From Hyphomicrobium_A sp963812795 (GTDB lineage Bacteria > Pseudomonadota > Alphaproteobacteria > Rhizobiales > Hyphomicrobiaceae): DNA of 64,000 nucleotides. Both the position numbers and the translations under genes were made by a program. Where the stretch lies: positions 124,001 to 188,000 of the forward strand of contig CAWEWG010000003.1 in NCBI GenBank assembly GCA_963812795.1, in the 5' to 3' direction. A model generated the notes under the pieces. It did not search any database. It saw only the letters and a list, made by a program, of their open reading frames with translations, and was not told the DNA's origin. The stretch's first letter is position 1. Every line of letters begins with the position of its first letter. Shown piece by piece: positions 16,629 through 25,031 of the stretch.

Positions 16629-17152
16629 GGGGCGGAGGGCTCGGCTCCGGCCGACGGGACGGTCGGCGGGGTAGCCGGCGGCGTGGAGAGCGGAAGCGCG
16701 GCGCCCGGCGCGGCCGGGGCCGTGGGGGCGCCTTGCACGGGCGGCCCCTCGAGACCGACGAGGGCCACCTTCAGATAGCCGGCAGCACGCAGCGTATCCA
16801 TCAGGCGCATCAGCTCGCCGTAGGGCACGGCCTTGTCGGCGCGCAGAAACAGGCGCTTGTTGCGGTCGCTGCTGGTCTGCGCGTCGAGCGCCGGGCCAAG
16901 ACCGCTCCACAGCACCATGTCGTTGCCGACCGCGAGCGACAGATCGGCCTTCAGCGTCACGTACAGCGGCTTGTCGGGTTTGGGCGCCGGGTGCGCCGCC
17001 GACACCGGCAACTCGACCGGCACATCCACCGTCGACAGCGGCGCCGCCACCATGAAGATGATGAGCAGCACGAGCATCACGTCGATGAATGGCGTGACGT
17101 TGATCTCGTGCGTTTCCGAGATGTCGTCGTCGTCCTGCAGGCGACTGGCCAT
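16625..17152 (-). CDS. exbD: Biopolymer transport protein ExbD
   Basis: A 175-residue ExbD. The single transmembrane helix follows EINVTPFIDVMLVLLIIFMV (residues about 16-36) with the essential channel Asp in FIDVML. The periplasmic domain follows, ending in a Pro/Ala-rich tail from about residue 145 that is longer than usual. With ExbB it forms the proton-driven motor that powers TonB. The start lies 9 bp after the exbB stop. Confidence 0.94.
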   Translation of the reverse strand: MASRLQDDDDISETHEINVTPFIDVMLVLLIIFMVAAPLSTVDVPVELPVSAAHPAPKPDKPLYVTLKADLSLAVGNDMVLWSGLGPALDAQTSSDRNKRLFLRADKAVPYGELMRLMDTLRAAGYLKVALVGLEGPPVQGAPTAPAAPGAALPLSTPPATPPTVPSAGAEPSAP

Positions 17153-17161
17153 GGCCTACTC

Positions 17162-18223
17162 CTACTCCGCCGCGCGCAACTCGGGCCGCACGCCGCGATC
17201 GAAGTCGCGTGACAGAAGCCCCAGGACGCCGACGGCGGCGTCGCCGATGAGAGCCTTATAGCCGCCGATGGCGCGCGCGAAGTGATTGTAGATGATCACC
17301 GCGGGGATGGCAGCGACGAGACCGATGGCGGTGGCCAGCAGCGCCTCGGCGATGCCGGGCGCGACGATGGCGAGGTTGGTAGTCTGCGCCTCGGAAATGC
17401 CGATGAAGCTGTTCATGATGCCCCATACGGTGCCGAACAGTCCGACGAACGGCGCCGTAGAGCCGATGGTTGCCAGCACGCCCGTGCCGCGATTGATGTC
17501 GCGTCCGGCGGCGAGCTCGATGCGGTCGAGGCGCGCCGAGACGCGGTCTTTGATGGCGTATTTGTCGGCGACGTCCCAGGAGGCGCGGGTCTCGGCGATG
17601 GCGGCGCGGATCATCGCCGGCACGGCGCCGCGCTTGGTGTCGATGAGGCTCGCCGCCTCGGCGATCGAGTTGGCTGTGGCGAGCTTGCGCAACGCCGAGC
17701 GCACGCGCCGCTTGGCGGCCCACAGCTCGATGCTCTTGGCGAACCACACCGTCCAGGTGACGACCGAGGCGAAGGCGAGGCCGATCATCACCGACTTCAC
17801 GACGATGTCGGCCTCCATGAACATCTTCCACGGCGACAGGTCGCGGGGAAGGTTGTGGGCCCCAACCATGGGCGCGGGTGAGCTGGTGGCGACCGTTGCC
17901 GGCGCGGGCGTGCCGGGCGCCGTCACGTCATTGGCGGGAGCGGAAGGTGAGGCGGCAACGTTGGGCGCCGGCGTCGTCTCGGAAGCGGCTGGAGGTGTTG
18001 CGCCCGTCTGCGGCTCCGACGCCGCGGGTGCCGGCGTGGCAGTGGGCGACGTCGACGCCGCGCCGGGTGTCGGGCTGGCAGGCTCGCTAGCGGAAGGAGG
18101 CGCCGTCGGCGCCGGCGGCGTGCTTTCCTGCGCAACGGCGACGGCCAGTCCACCGAGCGTCAACACCAACGCAATACCGGCCAGTTTAGAAACATTCGAA
18201 AATAGCGAGCGACGAGAAGCCAT
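17162..18223 (-). CDS. exbB: Biopolymer transport protein ExbB (tonB-system type)
   Basis: A 353-residue ExbB of the long form. I start it at ATG 18223: a signal-like segment (SKLAGIALVLTLGGLAVAVA) is followed by about 85 residues rich in Pro, Ala, Ser and Thr, then the MotA/TolQ/ExbB domain from about 150, with helices at about 155-180, 255-285 and 300-325 and the conserved GLFGTVWGIMNSFIGI block. The Pro/Ala-rich N-terminal extension is typical of alphaproteobacterial ExbB. A longer start at 18266 would put part of the likely promoter inside the gene. An IRO-type iron box lies 53 bp upstream. Confidence 0.93.
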   Translation of the reverse strand: MASRRSLFSNVSKLAGIALVLTLGGLAVAVAQESTPPAPTAPPSASEPASPTPGAASTSPTATPAPAASEPQTGATPPAASETTPAPNVAASPSAPANDVTAPGTPAPATVATSSPAPMVGAHNLPRDLSPWKMFMEADIVVKSVMIGLAFASVVTWTVWFAKSIELWAAKRRVRSALRKLATANSIAEAASLIDTKRGAVPAMIRAAIAETRASWDVADKYAIKDRVSARLDRIELAAGRDINRGTGVLATIGSTAPFVGLFGTVWGIMNSFIGISEAQTTNLAIVAPGIAEALLATAIGLVAAIPAVIIYNHFARAIGGYKALIGDAAVGVLGLLSRDFDRGVRPELRAAE

Positions 18224-18275
18224 GGCGCCGAATTCTGTTCCAATGCTGGAGAGTTCAAGCCCCATAGGTAATACC

Positions 18276-18290
18276 TGACTATGCATGTCA
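18276..18290 (-). promoter_or_regulatory. IRO-type iron-responsive operator upstream of exbB
   Basis: On the minus strand the sequence is TTGACATGCATAGTCAGG, which contains TGA-N9-TCA, the iron-responsive operator (IRO box) core bound by the Fe-S regulator RirA in rhizobia. TTGACA also reads as a -35 element, so binding would block transcription of exbBD-tonB. The receptor gene at 25465 carries the same core with a similar flank. The match to the box is seen directly; the regulator's presence is inferred. Confidence 0.65.
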
Positions 18291-18462
18291 AGTTTGAACT
18301 CAATTATGCGACAACGCGAAGAGGTATAGCGGGTTATGCGCAACAGGGAACGCCTCTCCGTGACGCAGAGCAAATGTAGGCGGCGCAACTTTGTCTGCGA
18401 ATGCGCTTCTTGCTTTCCCGTACGCCCTTTCTGAGGCGGCGCGAGCGCGCTATCTATTCACC

Positions 18463-18861
18463 ATGACACAAAAGCCAATGCCCAAAGACGAGTCCGAATG
18501 GCGCAAGCAGTTGACGCCGGAGCAGTATCGGATCCTGCGTGAGAAGGGGACGGAAGCGCCTTTCACCGGCGAGTTCCTGCACGCCGAAGCCGATGGCACC
18601 TTCACGTGCGCGGCGTGCGGCAACCCGCTGTTTGCCTCGGACGCCAAGTTCGATTCCGGAACGGGGTGGCCCTCGTTCGACGAGGCACTGCCCGGCGCTG
18701 TCGAGCAGCACACCGACGCCTCGCACGGAATGGTGCGCACCGAGATCACCTGCGCGCGTTGCGGCTCGCACCTGGGACACGTCTTCGATGACGGCCCGAC
18801 GGGAACCGGCAAACGCTATTGCATCAATTCTGTGTGTCTCAATCTCGACGAGAAAGAATGA
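18463..18861 (+). CDS. msrB: Peptide-methionine (R)-S-oxide reductase MsrB
   Basis: A 132-residue MsrB from ATG 18463. It has two zinc-binding CxxC motifs (CAACGNPLF and CARCGSHLGHVF), the substrate block SGTGWPSF, and the catalytic Cys in GKRYCINSVCLN. It reduces methionine-R-sulfoxide in proteins. There is no signal peptide, so this copy is cytoplasmic. It converges on the molybdoenzyme gene with 12 bp between them; that neighbour belongs to the family of periplasmic methionine sulfoxide reductases, which makes the pairing functionally suggestive. Confidence 0.96.
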   Translation: MTQKPMPKDESEWRKQLTPEQYRILREKGTEAPFTGEFLHAEADGTFTCAACGNPLFASDAKFDSGTGWPSFDEALPGAVEQHTDASHGMVRTEITCARCGSHLGHVFDDGPTGTGKRYCINSVCLNLDEKE

Positions 18862-18873
18862 GCCGCGCTCGGG

Positions 18874-19641
18874 TCAGATGCCGGCGTACCACTCGTAGCC
18901 GAGATCTTCCCAGAAGCCGCCGCGCCCGCCCCGGATCATCGTAAAGCTCGGCACCGCCTCGATGCGCTGCACGTACTTTGCGTGCTTGTAGCCAAGCTGG
19001 CGCTCCACTCTGAGACGGAGAGGCGCGCCGTGCGGCACGCCGAGCGGCGCGCCGTTCATGTCGTAGGCGAGGATTGTCTGCGGGTGGAAGGCGTCGATAA
19101 GGTCGATGCTCTCGTAGTATTTGCCGTTGCGGCCGAGCGTGTCGGCGCAATGGAACACGAGATAGCGCGCTTCCGGCTTGAGGCCAACGCTTTGCAGCAG
19201 TGGCGCCATTTGCGCGCCGGTCCATTTGCCGATGGCGCTCCAGCCCTCGACGCAGTCGTGACGGGTGATCTGGGTTCGCGCCGGCAGCTTGCGCAACTCT
19301 GCAAGGCTCAACGAGGTCGGGCGCTCGACGAGCCCGCCGACCTCGAGGCGCCAGTCAGCAAAGCCAGTCTGTGCCGATTGCTGATAGAGAGGGTCGGTGA
19401 CGTCGGTGGAGCCGTTGGCCTTGAAGTGCTTGGAAAGGTCCGCCTCGGTGTATTCGCGAGCGAGCGAGCGGGATGACAGCGCCAGCCGCTGCACGCGCTC
19501 CGTCACGCCCTCGGCCTTGTAGAGCATGTCGCGGAATGACGGGCTCTGCGAAAGCTGATCGCAGCCGCCTAACATGGCGGCGCCGCCGACTGCCGCGCCG
19601 CGGATGAGGAAGCCGCGGCGGCTGAGGCGTTCATTTGCCAT
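18874..19641 (-). CDS. Tat-exported YedY-like molybdopterin oxidoreductase
   Basis: A 255-residue protein of the sulfite oxidase/YedY (MsrP-like) fold. It starts with a twin-arginine signal LSRRGFLIRGAAVGGAAM and a lipobox LGGC at residues 24-27, so it is probably a Tat-exported lipoprotein; Asp follows the Cys. The molybdenum-ligand Cys is in ITRHDCVEGWSAIGKWTG, and LGVPHGAPLRL is the usual cofactor block. Members oxidise or reduce small sulfur compounds or repair methionine sulfoxide in the periplasm; the substrate here is unknown. The gene overlaps by 11 bp with a cytochrome b gene that probably supplies or takes its electrons. Confidence 0.85.
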   Translation of the reverse strand: MANERLSRRGFLIRGAAVGGAAMLGGCDQLSQSPSFRDMLYKAEGVTERVQRLALSSRSLAREYTEADLSKHFKANGSTDVTDPLYQQSAQTGFADWRLEVGGLVERPTSLSLAELRKLPARTQITRHDCVEGWSAIGKWTGAQMAPLLQSVGLKPEARYLVFHCADTLGRNGKYYESIDLIDAFHPQTILAYDMNGAPLGVPHGAPLRLRVERQLGYKHAKYVQRIEAVPSFTMIRGGRGGFWEDLGYEWYAGI

Positions 19642-20479
19642 GCGAGGCCTCCTCGGGCTCGATCGCATAGCGACCGGTGATCATCGAGCGGATGTTGTTC
19701 CAGGCGCCCGAGGCAAAAACCATGAACACGTGCACGATGACGAACAGCGTGATGCCGGTGGCGCAGAGGAAATGGATGGTGCGGGCCGATTGCCGTCCGC
19801 CGAACATGTCGAGCATGAACGGGAAGGCGGCGTTCATCGCCGGCGACATCGTCAACCCGGTGAGCACGATGAGCGGCAGGAGGCCGAAGATCACGGCTAG
19901 GTAGGCCAGCTTCTGCAGCACGTTGTAGCTCTTCGCCTCATCGCCCTTGGGAAAGCGGAAACGGACGTGCTCCCAAACGGATTGCCCGATGTGGCGCAAC
20001 TGTCCGCGCGTCGGGGCGAGGTCGCGGCGCACATGACCGCTCCACGCCGCGTAGATGAGATACGCGAGCCCGTTGAGCACGAACAGCCAGGCAAAGAAGA
20101 AGTGCCAGCGGCGCCCGGTTGCGAGGTCGCGATAGGAGGGGAGCGTGATCCAATGCGGGAAGCCGCGGCCCTCGAGCTCGCCGTTGGCATCGCGCGACAG
20201 GCCGAGAACGCCGGTGGTGTCGAACTTCGTCGAGCCGATGGTGGTGACGCCGGCGTAGCTGCCGTCGGCGCGCTGCACGGCATCCATGCTCAACACGGCG
20301 CGATCAGGCTCGGATTTCTCGCCGAAGTACAGCGTCGGATGCGCGTTGAAGATCTGCAGCCCGCTGAGCAGGAGGACGAGCAGGCAGAAGGCGTTCACCC
20401 AATGCGTGATGCGCACCGCCAGCGTGTGCCGGTAGACGATCTCCGTATGAGGTATGGCGACTGAGCTGGCCATGGTCAT
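19631..20479 (-). CDS. Cytochrome b561-type membrane electron carrier
   Basis: A 282-residue membrane protein of the prokaryotic cytochrome b561/Ni-hydrogenase cytochrome b family. Four transmembrane helices are visible (about 25-45, 125-145, 180-205, 225-250), with heme-ligand candidates His26 (RITHWVN), His in RRWHFFF and His in ARTIHFLCA and FVIVHVF. It should pass electrons between the quinone pool and the Tat-exported molybdoenzyme encoded immediately downstream, with which it overlaps. Between helices 1 and 2 is a periplasmic loop of about 75 residues. The start ATG 20479 has GAGG upstream. Confidence 0.85.
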   Translation of the reverse strand: MTMASSVAIPHTEIVYRHTLAVRITHWVNAFCLLVLLLSGLQIFNAHPTLYFGEKSEPDRAVLSMDAVQRADGSYAGVTTIGSTKFDTTGVLGLSRDANGELEGRGFPHWITLPSYRDLATGRRWHFFFAWLFVLNGLAYLIYAAWSGHVRRDLAPTRGQLRHIGQSVWEHVRFRFPKGDEAKSYNVLQKLAYLAVIFGLLPLIVLTGLTMSPAMNAAFPFMLDMFGGRQSARTIHFLCATGITLFVIVHVFMVFASGAWNNIRSMITGRYAIEPEEASHGK

Positions 20480-20527
20480 CTTTCCTCGCGATCCTCGCTT
20501 GGCAGCGCCGATGCGCGCCGCATCTAC

Positions 20528-21250
20528 TCAGAAGCGCGTTGTGATCTCCGTAAGCCAAGCCGGCGATGCCTCAACGAGCGCGGCTTCGATGCGCTTGTCG
20601 AGACCTGAGAGGATCATCACGCCGATCACGACGAGCAAGCCGCCGAGCACGAGCTTACCGCCCTTGCCGGCGTCAAGCAGCCGGCCGCGCCAGCGCATCA
20701 ACGTATCACGGGAGAGGAGGCCCAGCAGCAGCAAGGGCAGCGCCGCGCCCAGGCCGAAAGCGAGCATGACGAGCGCAACCTCGGCCAGATCCTGCCCCTG
20801 CGCCGCCAGCACGGAGGCGGCGCCGAGCGTTGGTCCGACGCAAGGGCTCCAAACGGCGCCGAGTAAGAGGCCGAGCGCAAACTGCCCCGAAAGGCCGGCG
20901 GTCTCGATGCCGCCGAAGCGCTCCTCGGTCCAGCCGCTGATCGGCGAAGCGGCAGCGGCAATCTGCGTCTGCAGTTGCGGCACAAGCAGAATGATGCCGA
21001 GCGCCACCAGCATGGTGGCGGCGATGATGCGGAAGAATCCCGCATCGAGCCCGATGCCGTAACCGATGGTGGCGATGAACATGCCGACGGTGACGAACGA
21101 CAACGCCAGCCCCGAGGCGAGGGCGAGCGGCCCCAGTCGATGCTCGCTCACGGCGCTGACAAGGATGATCGGCAGTAGCGGCAACACGCATGGCGACAGC
21201 GTGGAGAGGATGCCGGCCAGGAGGGCGAACAGGGCGCTGCCGAGAAGCAT
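20528..21250 (-). CDS. CcdA/DsbD-like thiol-disulfide transmembrane protein
   Basis: A 240-residue polytopic membrane protein from ATG 21250 (GGGAGTAGGG upstream). It has about six helices and the paired transmembrane Cys motifs of the CcdA/DsbD core, SPCVLPLLP (about residue 20) and SPCVGPTLG (about 122). It carries reducing equivalents from cytoplasmic thioredoxin across the inner membrane. The secreted thioredoxin encoded 17 bp upstream is the obvious partner. There is no DsbD alpha or gamma domain, so the adjacent thioredoxin would take their place. Confidence 0.88.
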   Translation of the reverse strand: MLLGSALFALLAGILSTLSPCVLPLLPIILVSAVSEHRLGPLALASGLALSFVTVGMFIATIGYGIGLDAGFFRIIAATMLVALGIILLVPQLQTQIAAAASPISGWTEERFGGIETAGLSGQFALGLLLGAVWSPCVGPTLGAASVLAAQGQDLAEVALVMLAFGLGAALPLLLLGLLSRDTLMRWRGRLLDAGKGGKLVLGGLLVVIGVMILSGLDKRIEAALVEASPAWLTEITTRF

Positions 21251-21267
21251 TTCCCTACTCCCGGCGG

Positions 21268-21669
21268 CTAGTTCAGCGCCGAGTCGATCAGCGCCGTGAT
21301 CGAAGCCGGCTTCGTATCGCCGACAGTGCGGCCGGTTTCGGCTTTGCCTTTGAAGGCGATCAACGTGCTCTGCTTGCGCACGTCGAAGCTCTTCAACGCA
21401 TCGGGCTGATTGTCGTAGTCGATCTTGAACACGGTTACCGCGTCGTATTTGGCATTCTGCTTCAACTCGCCGAGCACCTGCTGCTGTGCCTTGCAAACCG
21501 GACACCAGGGAGCGAACGCATCGACCAGGATAGGTTTGCCGGCGTCTTGCGCCGCTGCAAATGCTTTCGCATCGAAGGGCTTTTCATCGAACGCCCAGCC
21601 GGCCCCGGCACTCGCGGCAACGGCAATAAGTGCAACGGTGGCAATCTTGATGAATCTCACGGCCTGCAT
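21268..21669 (-). CDS. Periplasmic thioredoxin-fold protein (CPVC)
   Basis: A 133-residue protein with a signal peptide (about 1-26, cleavage near GWA) and a thioredoxin fold with active site WCPVC at about residue 55. It resembles the C-terminal thioredoxin-like domain of DsbD, and VFKIDYDNQPDALKSFDVRKQSTL is the usual cis-Pro-side region, here with Ser-Thr in place of Pro. Exported, probably reduced by the CcdA-like protein encoded next and in turn reducing a periplasmic target. It lies 91 bp after the sensor kinase gene on the same strand. Confidence 0.85.
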   Translation of the reverse strand: MQAVRFIKIATVALIAVAASAGAGWAFDEKPFDAKAFAAAQDAGKPILVDAFAPWCPVCKAQQQVLGELKQNAKYDAVTVFKIDYDNQPDALKSFDVRKQSTLIAFKGKAETGRTVGDTKPASITALIDSALN

Positions 21670-21760
21670 TTGATCCTCCGGGGGCGGGGCGAAGCGAGGT
21701 GTACCGCATCATACGCAGCGGCGGCTGCGGTCGTTACAGGAGCTGGCCGATGGGGCCGGT

Positions 21761-23131
21761 TCACGCGGGAGCGAAGCCGGGAAGGCGGGATGCGGGAATG
21801 CGCAGCACGATCCGGCAGCCCTGCGCCGGAGTCTCGATCGACACCGAGGCGCCCCACGCATCGGCGATGTCGCCGACGATGGCAAGGCCAAGGCCCGCTG
21901 ATCCGCTTTGATCGAGGCGTCCACCGCGTCGCAGTGCTTCCTGTGCCCGCTCGGGCGGGATGCCCGGACCGTCGTCGATCACGGCGAGAACGACGACGCC
22001 TTCCTCCGCCCTGGCGCGGAGTGTGACCGCCGAGTGCGCGTGCCGCGCCGCATTCTCGGCGAGGTTACCGAGGGCTTCGGTGAGATCTTCCGTGTCGATA
22101 CGCGCCATGAGGCCCGGCGGCACGTCGACCGTCCAGGTCACGCGCTTTCCTTGCGGGGTGCGCTCGGCCACGCGCACGACGCGTTGCGCGACCGCCGCCA
22201 CGCTTGCCGATGCGTTGGCGGCGTTGGCCCCGCTGCGCGCACGCACCAGCTCGCGCTCGACGTGCCGGCGCATGCTGCCGGCGATGTCCTCGATCTCTTC
22301 GGCAAGCTCGCTCTCGCCCTTCGCCTTCAAGCGTTCGGCGTCGCCGCTCAAGAGCTGCAGCGGCGTCTTGAGCCCGTGCGCTAGGTCGGCGGCGCGCGTG
22401 CGGGCCTTCTCCACCTGCCGCTCGCGCGCCTCGAGCAGCGTGTCGATCTCACGGGCGAGCGGCAGAACCTCATCGGGGAAGTCGCTGCCAAGCCGTCGCG
22501 CTTCCCCCGAGCCGATGGCGGCGAGCTTGCCGCGCATCGCCGCCAGCGGGCGCAAGCCGATGGCCACCTGTGCCCACGCCGCCGCCGTCAGCAGCGCCGC
22601 CAGCACGACGAGGAGTGGGATGAGGGCACTCGTAAACCGATGAACCGCAGCGCTCAGCTCGGCGCCGTCGATGCCGACGGCGACGCGCGCCGTGCGTCGA
22701 CCCAGGCGCTCGGGGAGCTCGATGCGCCGCTGCAGCACGTGCAAGGTTTGTCTGTCGGGCCCCGACAGGTCGTAACTGGTGACCTTGTCGTCCACCTCGC
22801 GCTGCGCCGGCAGGGCGATGTCGAAGTCCCACAATGAGCGCGAGCGCAGCACGGGCCCGTCCGGCTCGACCACTGCCTGCCAATAGAGTCCCGACAACGC
22901 ACGCTGGAACCGCGGATCGGCGGGCTGGCGCACGACGGCAAGCTTGCCGTCAGCGCCGGAGTCGATGCCAGCTATGACTTGGTCGAGGTCCGTCGCCAGC
23001 TCGACGTCCACCCAACGCTCGACATGGCGCTCGAACAGGAGTGTCAGACCGACTGCCGACAGGGCGACGGCAGCAACGACAAAGGCGGCGGCGCCGGCGA
23101 GCAGCCTGAGGCGCAGCGACCCGAAGCTCAT
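21761..23131 (-). CDS. PhoQ-like membrane sensor histidine kinase
   Basis: A 456-residue kinase from ATG 23131, overlapping the response regulator stop by four bases. It has two transmembrane helices (about 10-32 and 168-190) flanking a periplasmic sensor domain of about 135 residues, then HAMP, the phospho-acceptor His252 in ADLAHGLKTPL, the N-box GNLAENAARH and ATP-binding DDGPGIPPE and SAGLGLAIV. The AHGLKTPL H-box and gene order with a PepSY protein resemble PhoQ-type sensors. The stimulus is unknown; its place between PepSY and thiol/molybdoenzyme genes suggests an envelope stress (inference). Confidence 0.9.
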   Translation of the reverse strand: MSFGSLRLRLLAGAAAFVVAAVALSAVGLTLLFERHVERWVDVELATDLDQVIAGIDSGADGKLAVVRQPADPRFQRALSGLYWQAVVEPDGPVLRSRSLWDFDIALPAQREVDDKVTSYDLSGPDRQTLHVLQRRIELPERLGRRTARVAVGIDGAELSAAVHRFTSALIPLLVVLAALLTAAAWAQVAIGLRPLAAMRGKLAAIGSGEARRLGSDFPDEVLPLAREIDTLLEARERQVEKARTRAADLAHGLKTPLQLLSGDAERLKAKGESELAEEIEDIAGSMRRHVERELVRARSGANAANASASVAAVAQRVVRVAERTPQGKRVTWTVDVPPGLMARIDTEDLTEALGNLAENAARHAHSAVTLRARAEEGVVVLAVIDDGPGIPPERAQEALRRGGRLDQSGSAGLGLAIVGDIADAWGASVSIETPAQGCRIVLRIPASRLPGFAPA

Positions 23132-23793
23132 GCGGCGCCATCCGTAATCAGATAGCCGAAGCCGCGTCGCGTCTCGATGGCTTCGGATCCGAGTTTCTTG
23201 CGCAGGCGCATGATCAGCGCCTCGAGCGCGTTGGCGTTGCGTGCGTCGTCGTCCCCATAGAGGTGCTCGATCAACTCGTGCGGGGGCACGACGCGCCCCT
23301 TGTGGTGCATAAGGTAGGCCACCAGCCGGTATTCGAGCGGGGAGGCCTGAACGGGCGTGCCGCCGGCAAGGATCCGCATTTGCCGCGTGTCGAGCGCCAG
23401 CTGGCCGGCTTCGATCAACGCATTGCCGTGGCCTGCAGAGCGGCGAATAAGGGCACGCACGCGGGCAAGCAACTCTTCGGTGCGAAAGGGCTTGGCGAGA
23501 TAGTCGTCGGCGCCGGCGTCGATACCCTCTACGCGTTCCGGCCATGTGCCGCGTGCGGTCAACACCAGCACCGGCATGTTGCGTCCCGCGGCCCGCCAGC
23601 GCTTGAGCACGGAGAGGCCATCCATCTTCGGCAAGCCGAGGTCGAGCACGACGAGATCGTAGGCTTCCGTGTCGCCGCGGAACCAGGCGTCCTCGCCGTC
23701 GGCGGAGACGTCGCACGCATACCCCGCGGCATCGAGCGCGGCTTTGATACCGTCGCTGATGCGCGGCTCGTCTTCGACGATGAGGAGGCGCAT
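23128..23793 (-). CDS. PhoP/OmpR-family response regulator
   Basis: A 221-residue response regulator with acidic pair in IVEDEPRI, phospho-acceptor Asp51 (VVLDLGLPKMDG), Lys in LAKPFRTEE, and a winged-helix output domain ending ETRRGFGYLIT. It overlaps both neighbours: its start lies at the end of the PepSY gene and its stop overlaps the kinase start as ATGA. This is a tight PepSY-regulator-kinase unit. The likely target is the adjoining redox genes or the divergent PepSY gene (inference). Confidence 0.92.
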   Translation of the reverse strand: MRLLIVEDEPRISDGIKAALDAAGYACDVSADGEDAWFRGDTEAYDLVVLDLGLPKMDGLSVLKRWRAAGRNMPVLVLTARGTWPERVEGIDAGADDYLAKPFRTEELLARVRALIRRSAGHGNALIEAGQLALDTRQMRILAGGTPVQASPLEYRLVAYLMHHKGRVVPPHELIEHLYGDDDARNANALEALIMRLRKKLGSEAIETRRGFGYLITDGAA

Positions 23794-24110
23794 CAGTCGT
23801 CATCCTCGATCTTGAGGATCTTGCCCGAAGCCGCGTCAGCCTCCACCTCTTGCACCTTGCCGTCGGGCCGCAACAGCTTCAGCTCGTAGACGTAGCCGGC
23901 TTCGTCGGGTTCCAACTCGACCTCGAGCATCTCACCCGGGACCTGGCGCTTCACCGCATCGAGAATCTCTGCAAGCGGCTTGATGCGGCCCTCGGCGAGT
24001 AGCCGTTTAGCGGTCTCGGGCCCGACGTCATCCGCATGCGCGATCCCGGCCGCCAGCACTGCGAAAAGGGCTACGGCGACAAAAGTGCATCGGCGATGGA
24101 GGCTGCGCAT
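23793..24110 (-). CDS. Exported PepSY-domain protein
   Basis: A 105-residue protein. I choose ATG 24110, eight bases after GGAG, over an ATG two codons earlier. A signal peptide (CTFVAVALFAVLAAGIAHA) precedes one PepSY domain: RLLAEGRIKPLAEILDAV, then YVYELKLLRPDGKVQEVEADAASGKIL. Small PepSY proteins are frequent periplasmic companions of two-component systems, where they may inhibit a protease or modulate the sensor. The stop overlaps the response regulator start by one base. Confidence 0.85.
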   Translation of the reverse strand: MRSLHRRCTFVAVALFAVLAAGIAHADDVGPETAKRLLAEGRIKPLAEILDAVKRQVPGEMLEVELEPDEAGYVYELKLLRPDGKVQEVEADAASGKILKIEDDD

Positions 24111-24267
24111 TGGCATGTCTCCAATTCTGCGGGCCAATTGCTGACAACTCCCTGACGGAGCGGATCAGAGGCCTGTCAGGGCGGCTCGTACATGGTGGCG
24201 TCTCGGCCGGCCGTCTCGGCGGTCGGACAGCAAGGTCACAACACTAAACCATCAGGAGACGCAACCC

Positions 24268-24549
24268 ATGCGCACGATCATCCTCGCACCCATCCTTGCC
24301 CTTTCACTGGCGGCGGCGGCCCTCCCGGCATTCGCCGACCCCAGAATCCGCCTCAATGTCCCGCAAGCCGAGTGGATGAGCCCGGCACAGGTCACCGACA
24401 AGCTCGTCGCCGCCGGCTATCGCGTGACTGAGATCGAAACTGACGACGGTGCCTACGAGGTCGAGATGGTCGACAAGAACGGCACGCGCATCGAGGGCCA
24501 CGTGCATCCGGCGACTGGCGAGTTGCTCGTGGGCTTCGACGTCGACTAA
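24268..24549 (+). CDS. Exported PepSY-domain protein, divergent copy
   Basis: A 93-residue protein starting at ATG 24268 after AGGAGACG. Signal peptide to about residue 23 (ALSLAAAALPAFA), then one PepSY domain: VTDKLVAAGYRVTEIETDDG, YEVEMVDKNGTRIEGHVHPATGELL. It is divergent from the PepSY-regulator-kinase operon across 157 bp, a layout in which the regulator often controls both directions. The intergenic segment contains CCTGAC and GTCAGG in inverted order 19 bp apart, a possible regulatory site. Confidence 0.82.
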   Translation: MRTIILAPILALSLAAAALPAFADPRIRLNVPQAEWMSPAQVTDKLVAAGYRVTEIETDDGAYEVEMVDKNGTRIEGHVHPATGELLVGFDVD

Positions 24550-24645
24550 ACGCGACTGCATCTTCCTCCCGCCAGGGGGGGAGATGCGGTGGCCGCTCAT
24601 GCTGAGCGTATCGTCGGGTTCGGCGCGCTGGATCGGCTCGGCGCG

Positions 24646-25031
24646 TCAGCGCCAGAGACCCAGATCTTCCCATTTGTCTTCCGGGATCTCTTTGCCGATC
24701 TCATAGGTGAAGGTGAGCGCCTTCATCTGATCGGCCGTCACGTCGCATTTGAACTGCAGCCCGTACCAGTGCGACTTGGCGCGGACCGCGCCGCCCTTGG
24801 TCGGCGACCTGCGTGCCGGTGAAGGCTGCGCGCCCGGTGATGCTGGTCTTGAGGCGGTCGGCCTTCGGCAATTTGCCCTCGCGCCGGATGGTATCGATGC
24901 CCTTGATGCCGCACACCTGATGCGCGCGCTCCTCCGGGTCGAGCTTCATCAACTGATCGTTGAGGCTCGCCGCCTGTACGATGAGCGGCCATAGAAGCAG
25001 CAGCGCGCAGCATTCCTATTCCGCGAAGCAT
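24646..25031 (-). pseudogene. DUF930-domain protein, frame broken twice
   Basis: A DUF930 protein of the type found in Hyphomicrobiales. The middle reads LMKLDPEERAHQVCGIKGID and the end HWYGLQFKCDVTADQMKALT then EIPEDKWEDLGLW. Two frame changes, each equal to one extra base, are needed: one in the signal peptide near 25010 (giving a hydrophobic ALLLLWPLIVQAA start) and one near 24800 (after TGTQVAD). With both corrected the product is an exported protein of about 127 residues. Because the sequence is well kept on both sides, sequence error is as likely as gene decay. The function of DUF930 is not known. Confidence 0.65.

Noticed and set aside
16027..18278. Long plus-strand frames opposite exbB, exbD and tonB
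   Set aside because: They mirror the Pro/Ala-rich parts of well-recognised proteins and contain no features of their own.
18874..20479. Naming the molybdoenzyme and cytochrome as MsrP and MsrQ
   Set aside because: The cytochrome is a four-helix b561-type protein of 282 residues with a long periplasmic loop, unlike MsrQ, and the enzyme has a lipobox; the substrate is left open.
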